A stretch of DNA of 64,000 bases from AC-56 sp963798705 (GTDB lineage Bacteria; Actinomycetota; Thermoleophilia; Solirubrobacterales; 70-9): the NCBI GenBank assembly GCA_963798705.1, contig CAWCTW010000003.1, positions 186,001-250,000 on the forward strand, given 5' to 3'. The notes under the pieces are model-generated. The model saw only the letters and a list, made by a program, of their open reading frames with translations. It was not told where the DNA came from and made no database searches. This document shows positions 8,694-17,000 of this stretch, in pieces. Each line of letters begins with the position of its first letter. Position 1 is the stretch's first letter. Both the position numbers and the translations under genes were made by a program.

Positions 8694-9704
8694 CTAGCGA
8701 ATGAGCCTCAAGACGGCGGCCTCGATGCGCTCGCGATGGGGGAACTGGTCAGGCCCGGCGCCATTGACCTCTCGATCGAGGGCGGCGCGAATCGTGTCGC
8801 CCGAGTCAAAGCGGTCGATCACCCGCGGATCGATGTACGCGGTGCGGCAGACGGCGGGCGTGTTGGAGAGATAGCCGGCCACCGTCTTTGAGGCCTCGTT
8901 CGCGGCGCGCCGGCGGGCCGTCTTGCTCATCTCTTCGGGCTCGTGCTTGGCGAGCGTCACGGCGGCGAGGACGGTGGCGTTCCAGGTGCGGAAGTCCTTG
9001 GCCGTGAACTCGCCTCCCGCCAGCGCCTTGAGGTGCTCGTTGATCTCGTGCGAGCGCACGTCGCGCCAGGAGCGTCCTTCCCGGTAGGCGAACAGCTCGC
9101 TGCCGCCCGCGCGCCGTGACCTCAAGGCGCGGATGGTCGGCAGAACCATCGGATCGGCGACCACCTGGACGTGCCGCTTCGACCCCTTGGCGCGGTAGTC
9201 GAACACGGCGGCGCCACGCTCGAGCTTGACCTGCCGCTTCCTGAGCGTGGCGAGGCCGTACGTCTCGTTCTCGGCCGCGTAGCGCTCCGACCCGATCCGG
9301 AAGAACCCGAGGTCGAGGAGGCGGAGCGCACAGGCCAGGACCCGCTCGCGCACTAGGCCGCGACACGCCAGGTCAGCCTCGATGCGCTCCCGGAGCCCGG
9401 GCAGCGACTTGCCGAATTCGAGCATCTGCTCGAACTTCTGACGATCCCGATGGTCGCGCCATGCCTCGTGGTACAGGTACTGCTTGCGGCCTGCGTCGTC
9501 GTAGCCCGTCGCCTGGATGTGCCCACGTCGATCCGGGCAGATCCAGACGTCGCTCCATGCGGGCGGGATGGCCAGCTCCCGGATCCGAGCCCGGACCTCG
9601 GCATCCTCCACCGTCTCGCCGTCCTCGTCCACGTAGCCGAAGCCGCGCCCCCGGCGCACCCGCCGGATCCCCGGCGTCGAGCAGTCGACCCTCCGTAGCC
9701 GCAT
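8694..9704 (-). CDS. DNA topoisomerase IB (bacterial, poxvirus-like)
   Basis: A 336-residue type IB topoisomerase, which relaxes supercoils through a 3-prime phosphotyrosyl intermediate without ATP. The N-terminal clamp domain covers about 1-80 (RGRGFGYVDEDG, then IPPAWSDVWICPD). The catalytic domain contains FRIGSERYAAENETYGLATL, KGSKRHVQV and FTAKDFRTWNAT. The catalytic tyrosine is Tyr290 in NTPAVCRTAYIDPRV. Length and motifs match the bacterial TopIB family, which is common in soil bacteria. No partner gene is evident. Confidence 0.92.
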   Translation of the reverse strand: MRLRRVDCSTPGIRRVRRGRGFGYVDEDGETVEDAEVRARIRELAIPPAWSDVWICPDRRGHIQATGYDDAGRKQYLYHEAWRDHRDRQKFEQMLEFGKSLPGLRERIEADLACRGLVRERVLACALRLLDLGFFRIGSERYAAENETYGLATLRKRQVKLERGAAVFDYRAKGSKRHVQVVADPMVLPTIRALRSRRAGGSELFAYREGRSWRDVRSHEINEHLKALAGGEFTAKDFRTWNATVLAAVTLAKHEPEEMSKTARRRAANEASKTVAGYLSNTPAVCRTAYIDPRVIDRFDSGDTIRAALDREVNGAGPDQFPHRERIEAAVLRLIR

Positions 9705-9754
9705 GGTGCGTACGCACTACCCGCCGCCACGGCGGCGCAATCGCGGCGACGCTG

Positions 9755-9937
9755 TCAGCCGCCCAGGGGGCCGGGGCGTCGCGGACCGTCGTACTCTTCC
9801 TCCTCGCGCGGCTGGGTGGGCAGCCTGTCGCCGCTCCACGCCTTCATCCCGCCTTTGACCACCGCCGCGTCATAGCCCCGTTCGCGAAGCGCCGCGGCGG
9901 CGTCAGGGCTTCGCTTGCCGTCCTCGCAAACGACCAC
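9755..9937 (-). CDS. Short rhodanese-like protein or remnant
   Basis: Sixty residues from a GTG contain the rhodanese active-site loop CEDGKRS (pattern CxxGxRS) followed by a helix and the typical C-terminal motif VKGGMKAWSGD. The N-terminal half of a normal rhodanese (D-V-R and G-H-I-P-G-A motifs) is absent. The same frame stays open for 36 more codons, back to the stop codon of the MBL-fold gene at 10046, without any ATG, GTG or TTG. It may be a decayed domain once joined to that protein, or it may start at an unusual codon. Sulfur-transfer activity is doubtful. Confidence 0.5.
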   Translation of the reverse strand: MVVCEDGKRSPDAAAALRERGYDAAVVKGGMKAWSGDRLPTQPREEEEYDGPRRPGPLGG

Positions 9938-10045
9938 GACCGGTCGGTCGGACTCGATGGCCGTCAGCGTCGCGTCGTCGAGCTCCTCGCTCTCAGCGCG
10001 CGGCGCCGCGATCGGGCCCGAGTGGAAAACGAGTCGCGGCGGGCC

Positions 10046-10663
10046 TCAGGCTCGGTCGAGCGCTTCCGCAAGAGCGCGGCGGCCGCCGGTGACCACGGGG
10101 TCGCCGTGTGAGACCAGCACCGTCTCGATCGGCAGGTCGAGTAGGTGCCGCAGCCGCACCCCCAGCTCGGTGACCGAGAGCCCGCTGGGGAGGTAGCGCA
10201 GCCAGGACTCCGGGCACAACCGCAGGCCGCCCCCCGGCGTCCCCAGGATGCGGTCGCCCGGAATCAGGGCACGGTGCTCGGAGAGCCAGAACATCGTTTC
10301 CCCGGCGCCTCGGATCGGCAGCGACTGCACCCCCGCCGGGAGCGAGCGTCTGGCGCGTGATGTGCACGCCGAGTAACGCCCGGCGAGCTCGTCGCGGCTC
10401 CGGCGATGGAATTTGATCGTGGTGAGGATCGCGACCGGCATCCCGCGACCGCCCACGTGGTGGTCCAGCTCTTGCCGGAGGCGGTCGTCCCCCGGCGGGA
10501 CCAGCGGATCGACGAGCACCGTGGTGTCCGTCGCGTTGCAAAGGACGCTGCCCACGACCTGCGGCCAGTCGGCCGGGCTCGCCGCCGCGGCGCCCGCCAC
10601 CCACTCGGGATGCGACGAGGTCCACCGCCACAGGCCCGGGCGAATCTCGTTGAGGCGGCTCAT
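10046..10663 (-). CDS. MBL-fold (metallo-beta-lactamase-like) protein, metal site degenerate
   Basis: About 205 residues with the beginning and end of an MBL fold: IRPGLWRWTSSHPEW, VLCNATDTTVLVDPLV, a central ILTTIKFHRRSRDELAGRY, ALIPGDRILG, and a C-terminal ETVLVSHGDPVV. The usual HxHxDH metal motif should fall at the strand ILTTIKFHRRS; only one His remains there, so zinc binding is probably weakened or lost. ATG 10663 begins the recognisable fold; ATG 10693 would add ten residues and overlap a palindrome. Divergent from an acyl-CoA dehydrogenase gene. Confidence 0.7.
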   Translation of the reverse strand: MSRLNEIRPGLWRWTSSHPEWVAGAAAASPADWPQVVGSVLCNATDTTVLVDPLVPPGDDRLRQELDHHVGGRGMPVAILTTIKFHRRSRDELAGRYSACTSRARRSLPAGVQSLPIRGAGETMFWLSEHRALIPGDRILGTPGGGLRLCPESWLRYLPSGLSVTELGVRLRHLLDLPIETVLVSHGDPVVTGGRRALAEALDRA

Positions 10664-10695
10664 CCCGGAAGCGTAGGCGCCAGTTGCAGACATGG

Positions 10696-10712
10696 AACGA
10701 TGTGACATCGTT
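10696..10712. promoter_or_regulatory. 17-bp perfect palindrome in divergent promoter region
   Basis: The arms AACGATGT and ACATCGTT flank a single G. The site lies between the MBL-fold gene and the acyl-CoA dehydrogenase. A TAAGTT box (10718-10723) seven bases before the dehydrogenase ATG could be the -10 of a leaderless transcript, which would put the palindrome in the -35/-10 interval, a typical repressor position. No regulator gene is adjacent. Confidence 0.5.
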
Positions 10713-10730
10713 TTGTGTAAGTTTTGGGCC

Positions 10731-12005
10731 ATGGAAGCGACAACCGCAGAGGAGATGGCCGCGCAGGCGACGGGCAACGGGACACAGGGCGAGGCGACGT
10801 TCAACCTCGAGCTGAGCTCCGACCAGAAGGACATCCGCGAATGGGTCCACGGCTTCGCGGAGGGCGTGGTCCGTCCCGCCGCACACGAATGGGACGAGCG
10901 CGAGGAGACGCCCTGGCCTGTGATTCAGGAGGCCGCGAAGATCGGCCTCTACGGGTTCGAGGGCCTGGCCCAGTTCTGGCTGGACGAGACCGGGCTCACC
11001 ATGCCGATCGTCAACGAGGAGCTGTTCTGGGGAGACGCCGGGATCGGGATGGCGATCATGGGCACGACGCTCGCCGTCGCGGCGATCTACTCCTCGGGGA
11101 CGCCGGACCAGCTGGGCGAGTGGGTGCCGCAATGCTTCGGGACCGTCGACGACCCCAAGGTCGGTGCATTCTGCTCGTCGGAGCCCGACGCCGGGTCGGA
11201 CGTCTCGGCGATCCGCACGTCGGCCAAGTACGACGAGGCCAAGGACGAATGGGTCCTGAACGGCCAGAAGGCCTGGGCGACGAACGGCGGAATCGCCGCG
11301 GTCCACGTCGTCATCGCAAGCGTCGATCGCGGGCTCGGCGCACGGGGCCACGCCGCCTTCGTGATCCCGCCACAGACCAAGGGCCTCGAGCAGGGCGCCA
11401 AGGTGAAGAAGCACGGGCTGCGGGCATCACACACCGCCGATGTCCACCTGGACGACTGCCGAGTGCCGGGCTCGTGCCTGCTGGGGGGTAAGGACAAGCT
11501 GGACGAGCGCCTCGCGCGCGCCCGCGAGGGGGAGAGCTCACGCGGGCAGGCAGCGATGAAGACCTTCGAGGTCTCCCGTCCCACCGTCGGCTCGCAGGCG
11601 GTCGGGATCGCACGAGCCGCGTACGAGTATGCGCTCGACTACGCCAAGCAGCGGGAGCAGTTCGGCCGGCCGATCGTGGAGAACCAGGCGATCGCGTTCG
11701 CGCTCGCCGACATGAAGATGGAGATCGACGCGGCGCGCCTGCTCGTCTGGCGGGCCGCCTGGATGGGGCGGACCGGCAAGGACTTCGATGCCGCCGAGGG
11801 CTCGATGTCGAAGCTGAAGGCCGGCGAGGTCGCCGTCTGGGCGACCGAGCGGGCGATCCAGATCCTGGGCGGCAACGGCTACACCCGGGAGTACCCCGTC
11901 GAGCGGATGCACCGCGACGCGAAGATCTACACGATCTTCGAGGGCACCTCGGAGATCCAGCGAATCGTCATTGCCAGAGCCATTTCTGGCGCCCGCGTCG
12001 GGTAA
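10731..12005 (+). CDS. Acyl-CoA dehydrogenase
   Basis: A 424-residue FAD flavoprotein that introduces a trans-2 double bond into acyl-CoA, the first step of beta-oxidation. Landmarks: the FAD/substrate loop GAFCSSEPDAGSDVS, the motif VLNGQKAWATNGG, YAKQREQFGRPI, ILGGNGYTREYPVERMHRDA and the C-terminal IFEGTSEIQR, whose Glu is the usual catalytic base position. A 15-20 residue lysine- and arginine-rich insertion (about 255-275) separates the middle and C-terminal domains. ATG 10731 is preferred; ATG 10692 lies before the palindrome and ATG 10755 has an AGAGGAG directly in front. Substrate length unknown. Confidence 0.9.
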   Translation: MEATTAEEMAAQATGNGTQGEATFNLELSSDQKDIREWVHGFAEGVVRPAAHEWDEREETPWPVIQEAAKIGLYGFEGLAQFWLDETGLTMPIVNEELFWGDAGIGMAIMGTTLAVAAIYSSGTPDQLGEWVPQCFGTVDDPKVGAFCSSEPDAGSDVSAIRTSAKYDEAKDEWVLNGQKAWATNGGIAAVHVVIASVDRGLGARGHAAFVIPPQTKGLEQGAKVKKHGLRASHTADVHLDDCRVPGSCLLGGKDKLDERLARAREGESSRGQAAMKTFEVSRPTVGSQAVGIARAAYEYALDYAKQREQFGRPIVENQAIAFALADMKMEIDAARLLVWRAAWMGRTGKDFDAAEGSMSKLKAGEVAVWATERAIQILGGNGYTREYPVERMHRDAKIYTIFEGTSEIQRIVIARAISGARVG

Positions 12006-12072
12006 GCCGCCACTTGTGCGCCAGTCCGTGCGCCAGTCGGCCACGGGCTTCGCACGAAACTGCTTTGGGCGA

Positions 12073-12085
12073 GAGATACTGCGTA
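12073..12085 (+). promoter_or_regulatory. Probable promoter core of the NTF2-like gene
   Basis: The 13-base string GAGATACTGCGTA contains a -10-like GATACT box nine bases before the ATG at 12090, which fits a leaderless or nearly leaderless transcript. The identical 13 bases recur at 13132-13144, where no gene follows. Confidence 0.45.
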
Positions 12086-12089
12086 GGCG

Positions 12090-12524
12090 ATGTCACAGGA
12101 GAACGTGGAGGTCGTGCGCAAGGCGCTCGACACATACAACGCTTTCATGCGGGGGGATTTGAAAGGGCGAGTGGCCACGGAAGCCATGGCGGAACTCGGC
12201 GATCCGCAGTTCGAGTGGCGCTGGCGTGAGCAGATCTTCCCTGACGCCCCCGAGCGGCTTCGGGGCGTCGCAGCGATGAGGGAATTCTGGCAGCAGGTGG
12301 GCGGCGCGTGGGTCGATGTCGTATTGGAGCCGCTCGAGTTCATGGAAGCGCCAGGCGATCGCGTTCTGACTTCGGTGCGTCAAAGTGGCCGAGGCCGGGA
12401 GAGCGGCGTCCCGGTCGAATTCCACTTCTTTCAGGTCTTCACGATCCGAGATGGAAGGGTGTGGAGAGTAGAGATCTTCCGTCACAAGGCCGACGCCCTC
12501 GAAGCCGCCAGGCTGCGGGACTAG
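12090..12524 (+). CDS. NTF2/SnoaL-like protein (MSQENVE type)
   Basis: A 144-residue single-domain protein starting MSQENVEVVRKALDTYNAF. It has the alpha+beta cone layout of the NTF2-like superfamily: three N-terminal helices, then strands VEFHFFQVFTIRDGRVWRVEIF and a short C-terminal helix ending EAARLRD. Members are polyketide cyclases, isomerases, or ligand-binding proteins of unknown role. This particular subfamily, with its conserved first residues, is, from memory, strongly expanded in Thermoleophilia. No catalytic Asp/His pair can be assigned with confidence. A remnant-like copy of its 3-prime end lies 0.3 kb downstream. Confidence 0.8.
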   Translation: MSQENVEVVRKALDTYNAFMRGDLKGRVATEAMAELGDPQFEWRWREQIFPDAPERLRGVAAMREFWQQVGGAWVDVVLEPLEFMEAPGDRVLTSVRQSGRGRESGVPVEFHFFQVFTIRDGRVWRVEIFRHKADALEAARLRD

Positions 12525-12628
12525 CGACTTCACCAGGTTGACCCCCTGAGCCCTGGGTGAGAGGATTGGCCATACCTCTGCGGATCGCCCACTGCCGAGA
12601 AGCCCACGACCAAGGAGAAACGAGCCCT

Positions 12629-12799
12629 GTGCATCCGGAGGAAAACGCCCCCAGACCCCGTTGGCAGGAAAACGCCCCGAGACCCCGTGAGACTTGGTGG
12701 GAAACCTGGGCCAAGCCCGCCGCGTATCTTCTTCTCGGCATCATCGGCGTCGTCGGGGCAGTACTGATCGCGCTTTGGCTCGTGGGCGTCCTCTTCTGA
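12629..12799 (+). CDS. Small single-pass membrane protein, 56 aa
   Basis: From GTG 12629 the protein has a hydrophilic N-terminus containing the near-exact direct repeat ENAPRPR(W)Q/ENAPRPRE, followed by one membrane helix (AYLLLGIIGVVGAVLIALWL, about residues 33-52) ending in VGVLF. An AAGGAG lies 11 bases upstream, which supports this start over ATG 12557. The helix orientation (charged N-terminus) suggests a tail-anchored topology. Function unknown; the gene could be orphan. Confidence 0.5.
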   Translation: MHPEENAPRPRWQENAPRPRETWWETWAKPAAYLLLGIIGVVGAVLIALWLVGVLF

Positions 12800-12829
12800 G
12801 TCGGGGTCGCTCGACTACGGGCAGGCCCC

Positions 12830-12856
12830 TCGGAAGCCGCCGGGCTGCGGGAGTAG
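12830..12856 (+). pseudogene. Possible remnant of a second NTF2-like gene (3-prime end)
   Basis: Twenty-two of 27 bases match the last nine codons of the NTF2-like gene (12498-12524), including the stop: this copy reads SEAAGLRE-stop against LEAARLRD-stop. The upstream sequence no longer resembles the family. With the orphan promoter string at 13132-13144, it suggests that a duplicated gene was lost here. Short length makes this tentative. Confidence 0.3.
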
Positions 12857-12859
12857 GCA

Positions 12860-13099
12860 ATGTCGCACGAGAACATCTGGAACCTGCAGATCAGCTTCGT
12901 CGGCTCCGGTGAAGAGGCGGGACGAGCCACCGGCATCATCATCGCCGCGCGTGAACGAGGGAAGCCGGTCTACGGAGAGGGCCCGTGGTGGAATGTCTCC
13001 TACGAGGCCCACGAGACTCGGGCCGCTGCGTTGGCTGCCCTGAGCGTTGATCTGGACGAGATCGACCCCGGCTGGCGCGACATACTGGCGGTCCGCTGA
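12860..13099 (+). CDS. Small hypothetical protein, 79 aa
   Basis: The protein begins MSHENIWNLQISFVGSGEEA, echoing the MSQENVE start of the upstream NTF2-like protein, but the rest (GIIIAARERGKPVYGEGPWWNVSY, then a C-terminal helix) does not follow that fold and is too short for it. It has two predicted strands, a helix and another strand-helix. It starts three bases after the remnant described at 12830-12856. No motif allows a function; it may be a small ligand-binding domain. Confidence 0.5.
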   Translation: MSHENIWNLQISFVGSGEEAGRATGIIIAARERGKPVYGEGPWWNVSYEAHETRAAALAALSVDLDEIDPGWRDILAVR

Positions 13100-13131
13100 C
13101 TTCTTCGTCGTCTTGCCAACCTCCTGGCCGC

Positions 13132-13144
13132 GAGATACTGCGTA
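13132..13144 (+). promoter_or_regulatory. Orphan copy of the NTF2-like gene promoter string
   Basis: GAGATACTGCGTA here is identical to 12073-12085, but no start codon or gene follows on this strand before the convergent hydrolase-like gene ends at 13162. It may be a promoter left behind by a deleted paralogue. Confidence 0.3.
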
Positions 13145-13161
13145 AGTGCACGGGGCGCCGG

Positions 13162-13977
13162 TCAGGGCCCGGTGGCGGCGCGTGCCTTGGACGTGATCCT
13201 GCGCACGATGCCGGCGGCGAGGTCGGGGCGGCTGATCATCCCTTCGTCGATCTCCTCCACGTGGGCCTGGGGAAAGAGGCGGCGCGAAATCCGTACGCCC
13301 TCGCTGCCGGCGGGGAACCACCCACCGCTCATCTCCCCCGACATCAGGATCCATAGCCGGTCACCGCATTCGCGCCCCGCGTCCGTCGCGTCGTCGTCCG
13401 CCCAGGCTCGCCAGCGGGCAACGACCGCCTCACCGGCCTGATACTCGGCCTGAAGCCTCACGCGCTCCCTGACCTCGTCCTCGGTCATCTGCGGGTTCGC
13501 GGCGGTGATCGCGCTGCGCAGGGCGCTCCGATAGTCGGTCTCTCCCATGCTGAGGAAGGCTTCGAGAACGGTGTCGGACGCCACCATGGCATCCGAACCC
13601 TCGAGCCGGCGGCGCCCCGCGGGGCTTCCGCCCAGGGCGACGAGGGCTTCGATGAGATCGCGCCTGCCCGCCGCGACGCGGGCGGCGCGATGGACGGCGT
13701 CACCCACGGCGACGATCACTGCGGGCGCGCCGACCGTCTCGACGACCGCCTCCATGTCTGCCGTACCCGTCTCCATGTCATAGGGGCCCGTGCGGTCCGA
13801 CCTGCCGCTGCCGCGCTCGTCGTAGCGGACGACTCGGTGGTCCGGCACAAGCTCTGATTGGAGCGGCTCGTATGCCGATGGATGCGAGTTGGCATAAGGG
13901 GCCAGGACCACCAGCGGGCCCGCGCCACGCTCCTCCCAGTGGATCTTGACGCCATCCGGGCGCTCCAGATAGGGCAT
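13162..13977 (-). CDS. Alpha/beta-hydrolase-fold protein lacking the catalytic triad
   Basis: A 271-residue protein aligning by eye along its whole length with alpha/beta hydrolases: GPLVVLAPYANSHPSAYEP, HRVVRYDERGSGRSD, the elbow region VIVAVGDAVHRAARVAA, WILMSGEMSGGW and EEIDEGMISRP. In the elbow, the position of the serine nucleophile (GxSxG) is glycine. The acid position (GEDD in relatives) is Ser, and the histidine (G-H) is Met. All three catalytic residues are therefore missing, so a binding or sensing role is more likely than catalysis. It follows the large cyclase gene by 51 bp on the same strand and is probably its operon partner. Confidence 0.8.
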   Translation of the reverse strand: MPYLERPDGVKIHWEERGAGPLVVLAPYANSHPSAYEPLQSELVPDHRVVRYDERGSGRSDRTGPYDMETGTADMEAVVETVGAPAVIVAVGDAVHRAARVAAGRRDLIEALVALGGSPAGRRRLEGSDAMVASDTVLEAFLSMGETDYRSALRSAITAANPQMTEDEVRERVRLQAEYQAGEAVVARWRAWADDDATDAGRECGDRLWILMSGEMSGGWFPAGSEGVRISRRLFPQAHVEEIDEGMISRPDLAAGIVRRITSKARAATGP

Positions 13978-14028
13978 GCAGAGATGTTAAGCGAGGCTCC
14001 GAAACAGGCCGTGCGGCTGCCGATGTCC

Positions 14029-17000
14029 TCAGGCGGGGATCAGATCGCGCGCGAGCGATGCCAGATGGCCGACGCCGTAGTCCTCGGCCGCGGAGGCGGC
14101 CACCTCGAGCGCGCGGCGGGACTCCCCGGGGTCGGACTCGCGCAGTCGCCAGCCCCGCAGGTACTCGCAGCGTGCGGCGTCGAGCGGTCGTCCGAGCTCG
14201 GACCAGGCGGTACGCGCGTCCGTGAGGGCGGAGCTTGCGGTCGCGGAGTCCGCCGCCGCGGTTCCGCGCGCCTCCAGGCTTGCCGCCTTACCGACCGGGT
14301 ACCGCAGCCGGTCGGCGAGTCGCTCTGCCTCGTCGGCCGCCTCCCGGGCGGCATCGGTGCGCCCGGCAAGCGCGAGGTTGACGGCGCGGGCGGAGATCGC
14401 CTCGATCGACTGTGCGACGAGACCGGCGCGCTCGCAGAGGTCCAGCGCCCTGGCGATCTCGGTGTCGGCGTCCGCATGATCCCCGCGCTGGCGGAGGGAC
14501 GCCGAAAGCCAGTAGAGCGACTGGAACGCCACCTCGGAGCGCCCGACCTGCTCCGCGAGCTCGGCGGCGCGCCGGAGCCTTCTGGCGGCCTCGTCGAAGT
14601 CGCCCTCGCGCCACCGGAGCATGCCGCGCATCATGTACGGGAAGCACAGCTTGCCCGTGAGGCCCTCGCGCTCCGCGAGGCTTCCGGACGCATCGGCCTC
14701 GGTTGCCACGACCTCCCAGTCGCCGCTGTGGGCCGCGAGCTGCGCGAGCGCCGCGTGGAGCTCCACCTTTGACGGGAGATCGCCGGTCTCCTCGGCGAGC
14801 TGGAGAGCCTCGCGATAGGCGGCGCCGGCGCCCTCGTAGTCGGCCTCCGAGACCTCGAGGTGGTAGCCCAGGGTGAGGAGCGCGCGGACGGCCTCGCCCG
14901 GATCCGATTCACGGGCCAGCTCCACCGATCGCTCCAGGTTCTGCCGGGCGCGCTCGGAGTCGCCGATACGGCCGAACACACGCCCGAAGATCCCATGCGC
15001 GCGGCTGGCGGCCGCCGCCTCGCCCAGGCGCTCGGCGAGGCGGAGGGCCTTCTCGGAGGCATAGATCGCGAGCATGTTGTCGCCCGTATGCATGTAGAGC
15101 GATGCGGCCTCCTCGTAGAGCCGGACCAGCTCCAGGCAGGCGGGACCGTCCTTCAGCAGGTCGATGCCCTTCTGGTAGTGCTCGATGGAGCCCTCGCGAT
15201 CGCCCTTGTGCCAGAGGCCGGCGCCGACCTTGCGGTGGAGGTCGCCGACCCGCGCGAGGTCCTCCTGGCGCCGGTGGAAGTCGAGGCAGTCCTCCCAGAC
15301 CTCCGTCGCCTGGTCGACCCGTCCCAGGCGGAGCGCGACGTCGCCCAGCTTCTCGGCGATGCGCGCGCGTGCGGCCGGATCCGCCTGGGTGGAGCCGAGG
15401 TCGCGGCCGAGCGACAGCGCCGTCTCGTAATGGCCGATCGCCTCCTGGTTCGAGTACAGGGATGCCGCCGCGTCGCCGGCCGCCTCCAGCGCCAAGAGCG
15501 CCTTGTCGTTGATCTGCTCGAGCTCGCTCCCACCCACGTCGGCGTCGGCGCCGAGCGCGGCCGCGCGCCCGTAGTGGTCGGCGACCATGGCCACGACGCC
15601 CTCCGACCGGTCCGCGGCCCGCTCCTCGATGAAGCCGGCCACCTGCGCGTGCTTTCGGGCGCGCACGGCCTTGGGGAGCGTGGAGTAGGCGACATCCCGG
15701 ATCAGGACGTGCTTGAAGACGTACTCGTGCTCTCCGGCGAGCCTGCTTCCCGGGCTGGACACCACGAGGTCCTTCTCCTCCAGCCCCGCCAGGGCGTCGG
15801 CGAGGTCGATCCCCTCCTCGTCCTCGAGCCCCACGAGAGAGCCGTCCCAAAACGTCTGGCCCACTACGGAGGCGTGCTGAAGGACGCGCCGCTCGGCAGC
15901 CACGAGCGAATCGAGGCGCGCGGCGAGGACCGCGTGGACCGACTCGGGGAGCGTCTCGATGTCCTTCGACCCCTCCTCGCGGATTCGGTTCACCATCTCC
16001 TCGACGAACAGGGGGTTCCCCGCGGAGCGCTCGGCCACCTGCGGGACGAGCTCGCCGTGTCCGTTGGCGACCGCGCCGTTGCCGGTGGGGAGGAGGGCGC
16101 TGACGAGCTCGCGGGTCTCTCCCTGCGTGAGCGGTTCGAGCGCGATAGTGGTGTAGTTGCGGCGCCCGCCGCCCCAGCCGGGGCGGCGCTCGAGGAGCTC
16201 GTCGCGGGCGAGGCACACGATCAGGGCCGGGCCGCGAATCCAGCGCGCCATGTAGTCGATGAGGTCGAGCATTCCCTCGTCCGCCCAGTGGATGTCCTCG
16301 ATCGCGATGACGACGGGCCACCGCTTGCTCGCGGCCTCCACGAGCGAGCGGACGGCGGAGAACAGGCGGTCTCGCATCTGCTGCGGATCCTCGGAGTCGT
16401 GGACGCCGGTCGCGGTCGCCATCTCCGGCGGCGGCTCGATTCCCAGCGGTCGCGCGATCGTCGCCGCCAGACGCTCGGCGGGCTCGTCCGTCTCGAGCTT
16501 GGTGATCACGCCCTCGATTCCGTGGAGCAGCTTGTTCCAGGCCAGGTGGGAGTCGTCGGTGTCGACGATCTCGAACTGGCTGCGGATGATCTCTCCGAGC
16601 GCCCAGTAGGCCAGTCCGGCGCCGTAGGCGGGGCAGCGCCCGACGCGGAACGCCGCTTGCTGCTCCCGCGAGGCGAGCTGCGTCGCGAACTCGCGGAGCA
16701 GGCGGGTCTTGCCGACCCCGGCCTGGCCGATGACCGTGACCAGATGTGGTCTGCCCTCGCGAACCACCCGGTCGAACAGCGACAGAAGGAGCGACGACTC
16801 GTCCTCGCGGCCGATCAGCGGGGCCGTGCTGCGGGAGCCGCGGGCCGCGGAGCCGGAGACGAGCAGCCGCACCGCCTCCCAGGCGGGAACGGGCTCGGCC
16901 TTGCCCTTCAGGGTCAGTGGCTCGAGCTCCTCGTACTCGATCGGGCCCCGCGTCAGGCGATGGGTCGTCTCGCCGACTGTCACGCTTTCCGGCCGGGCCG

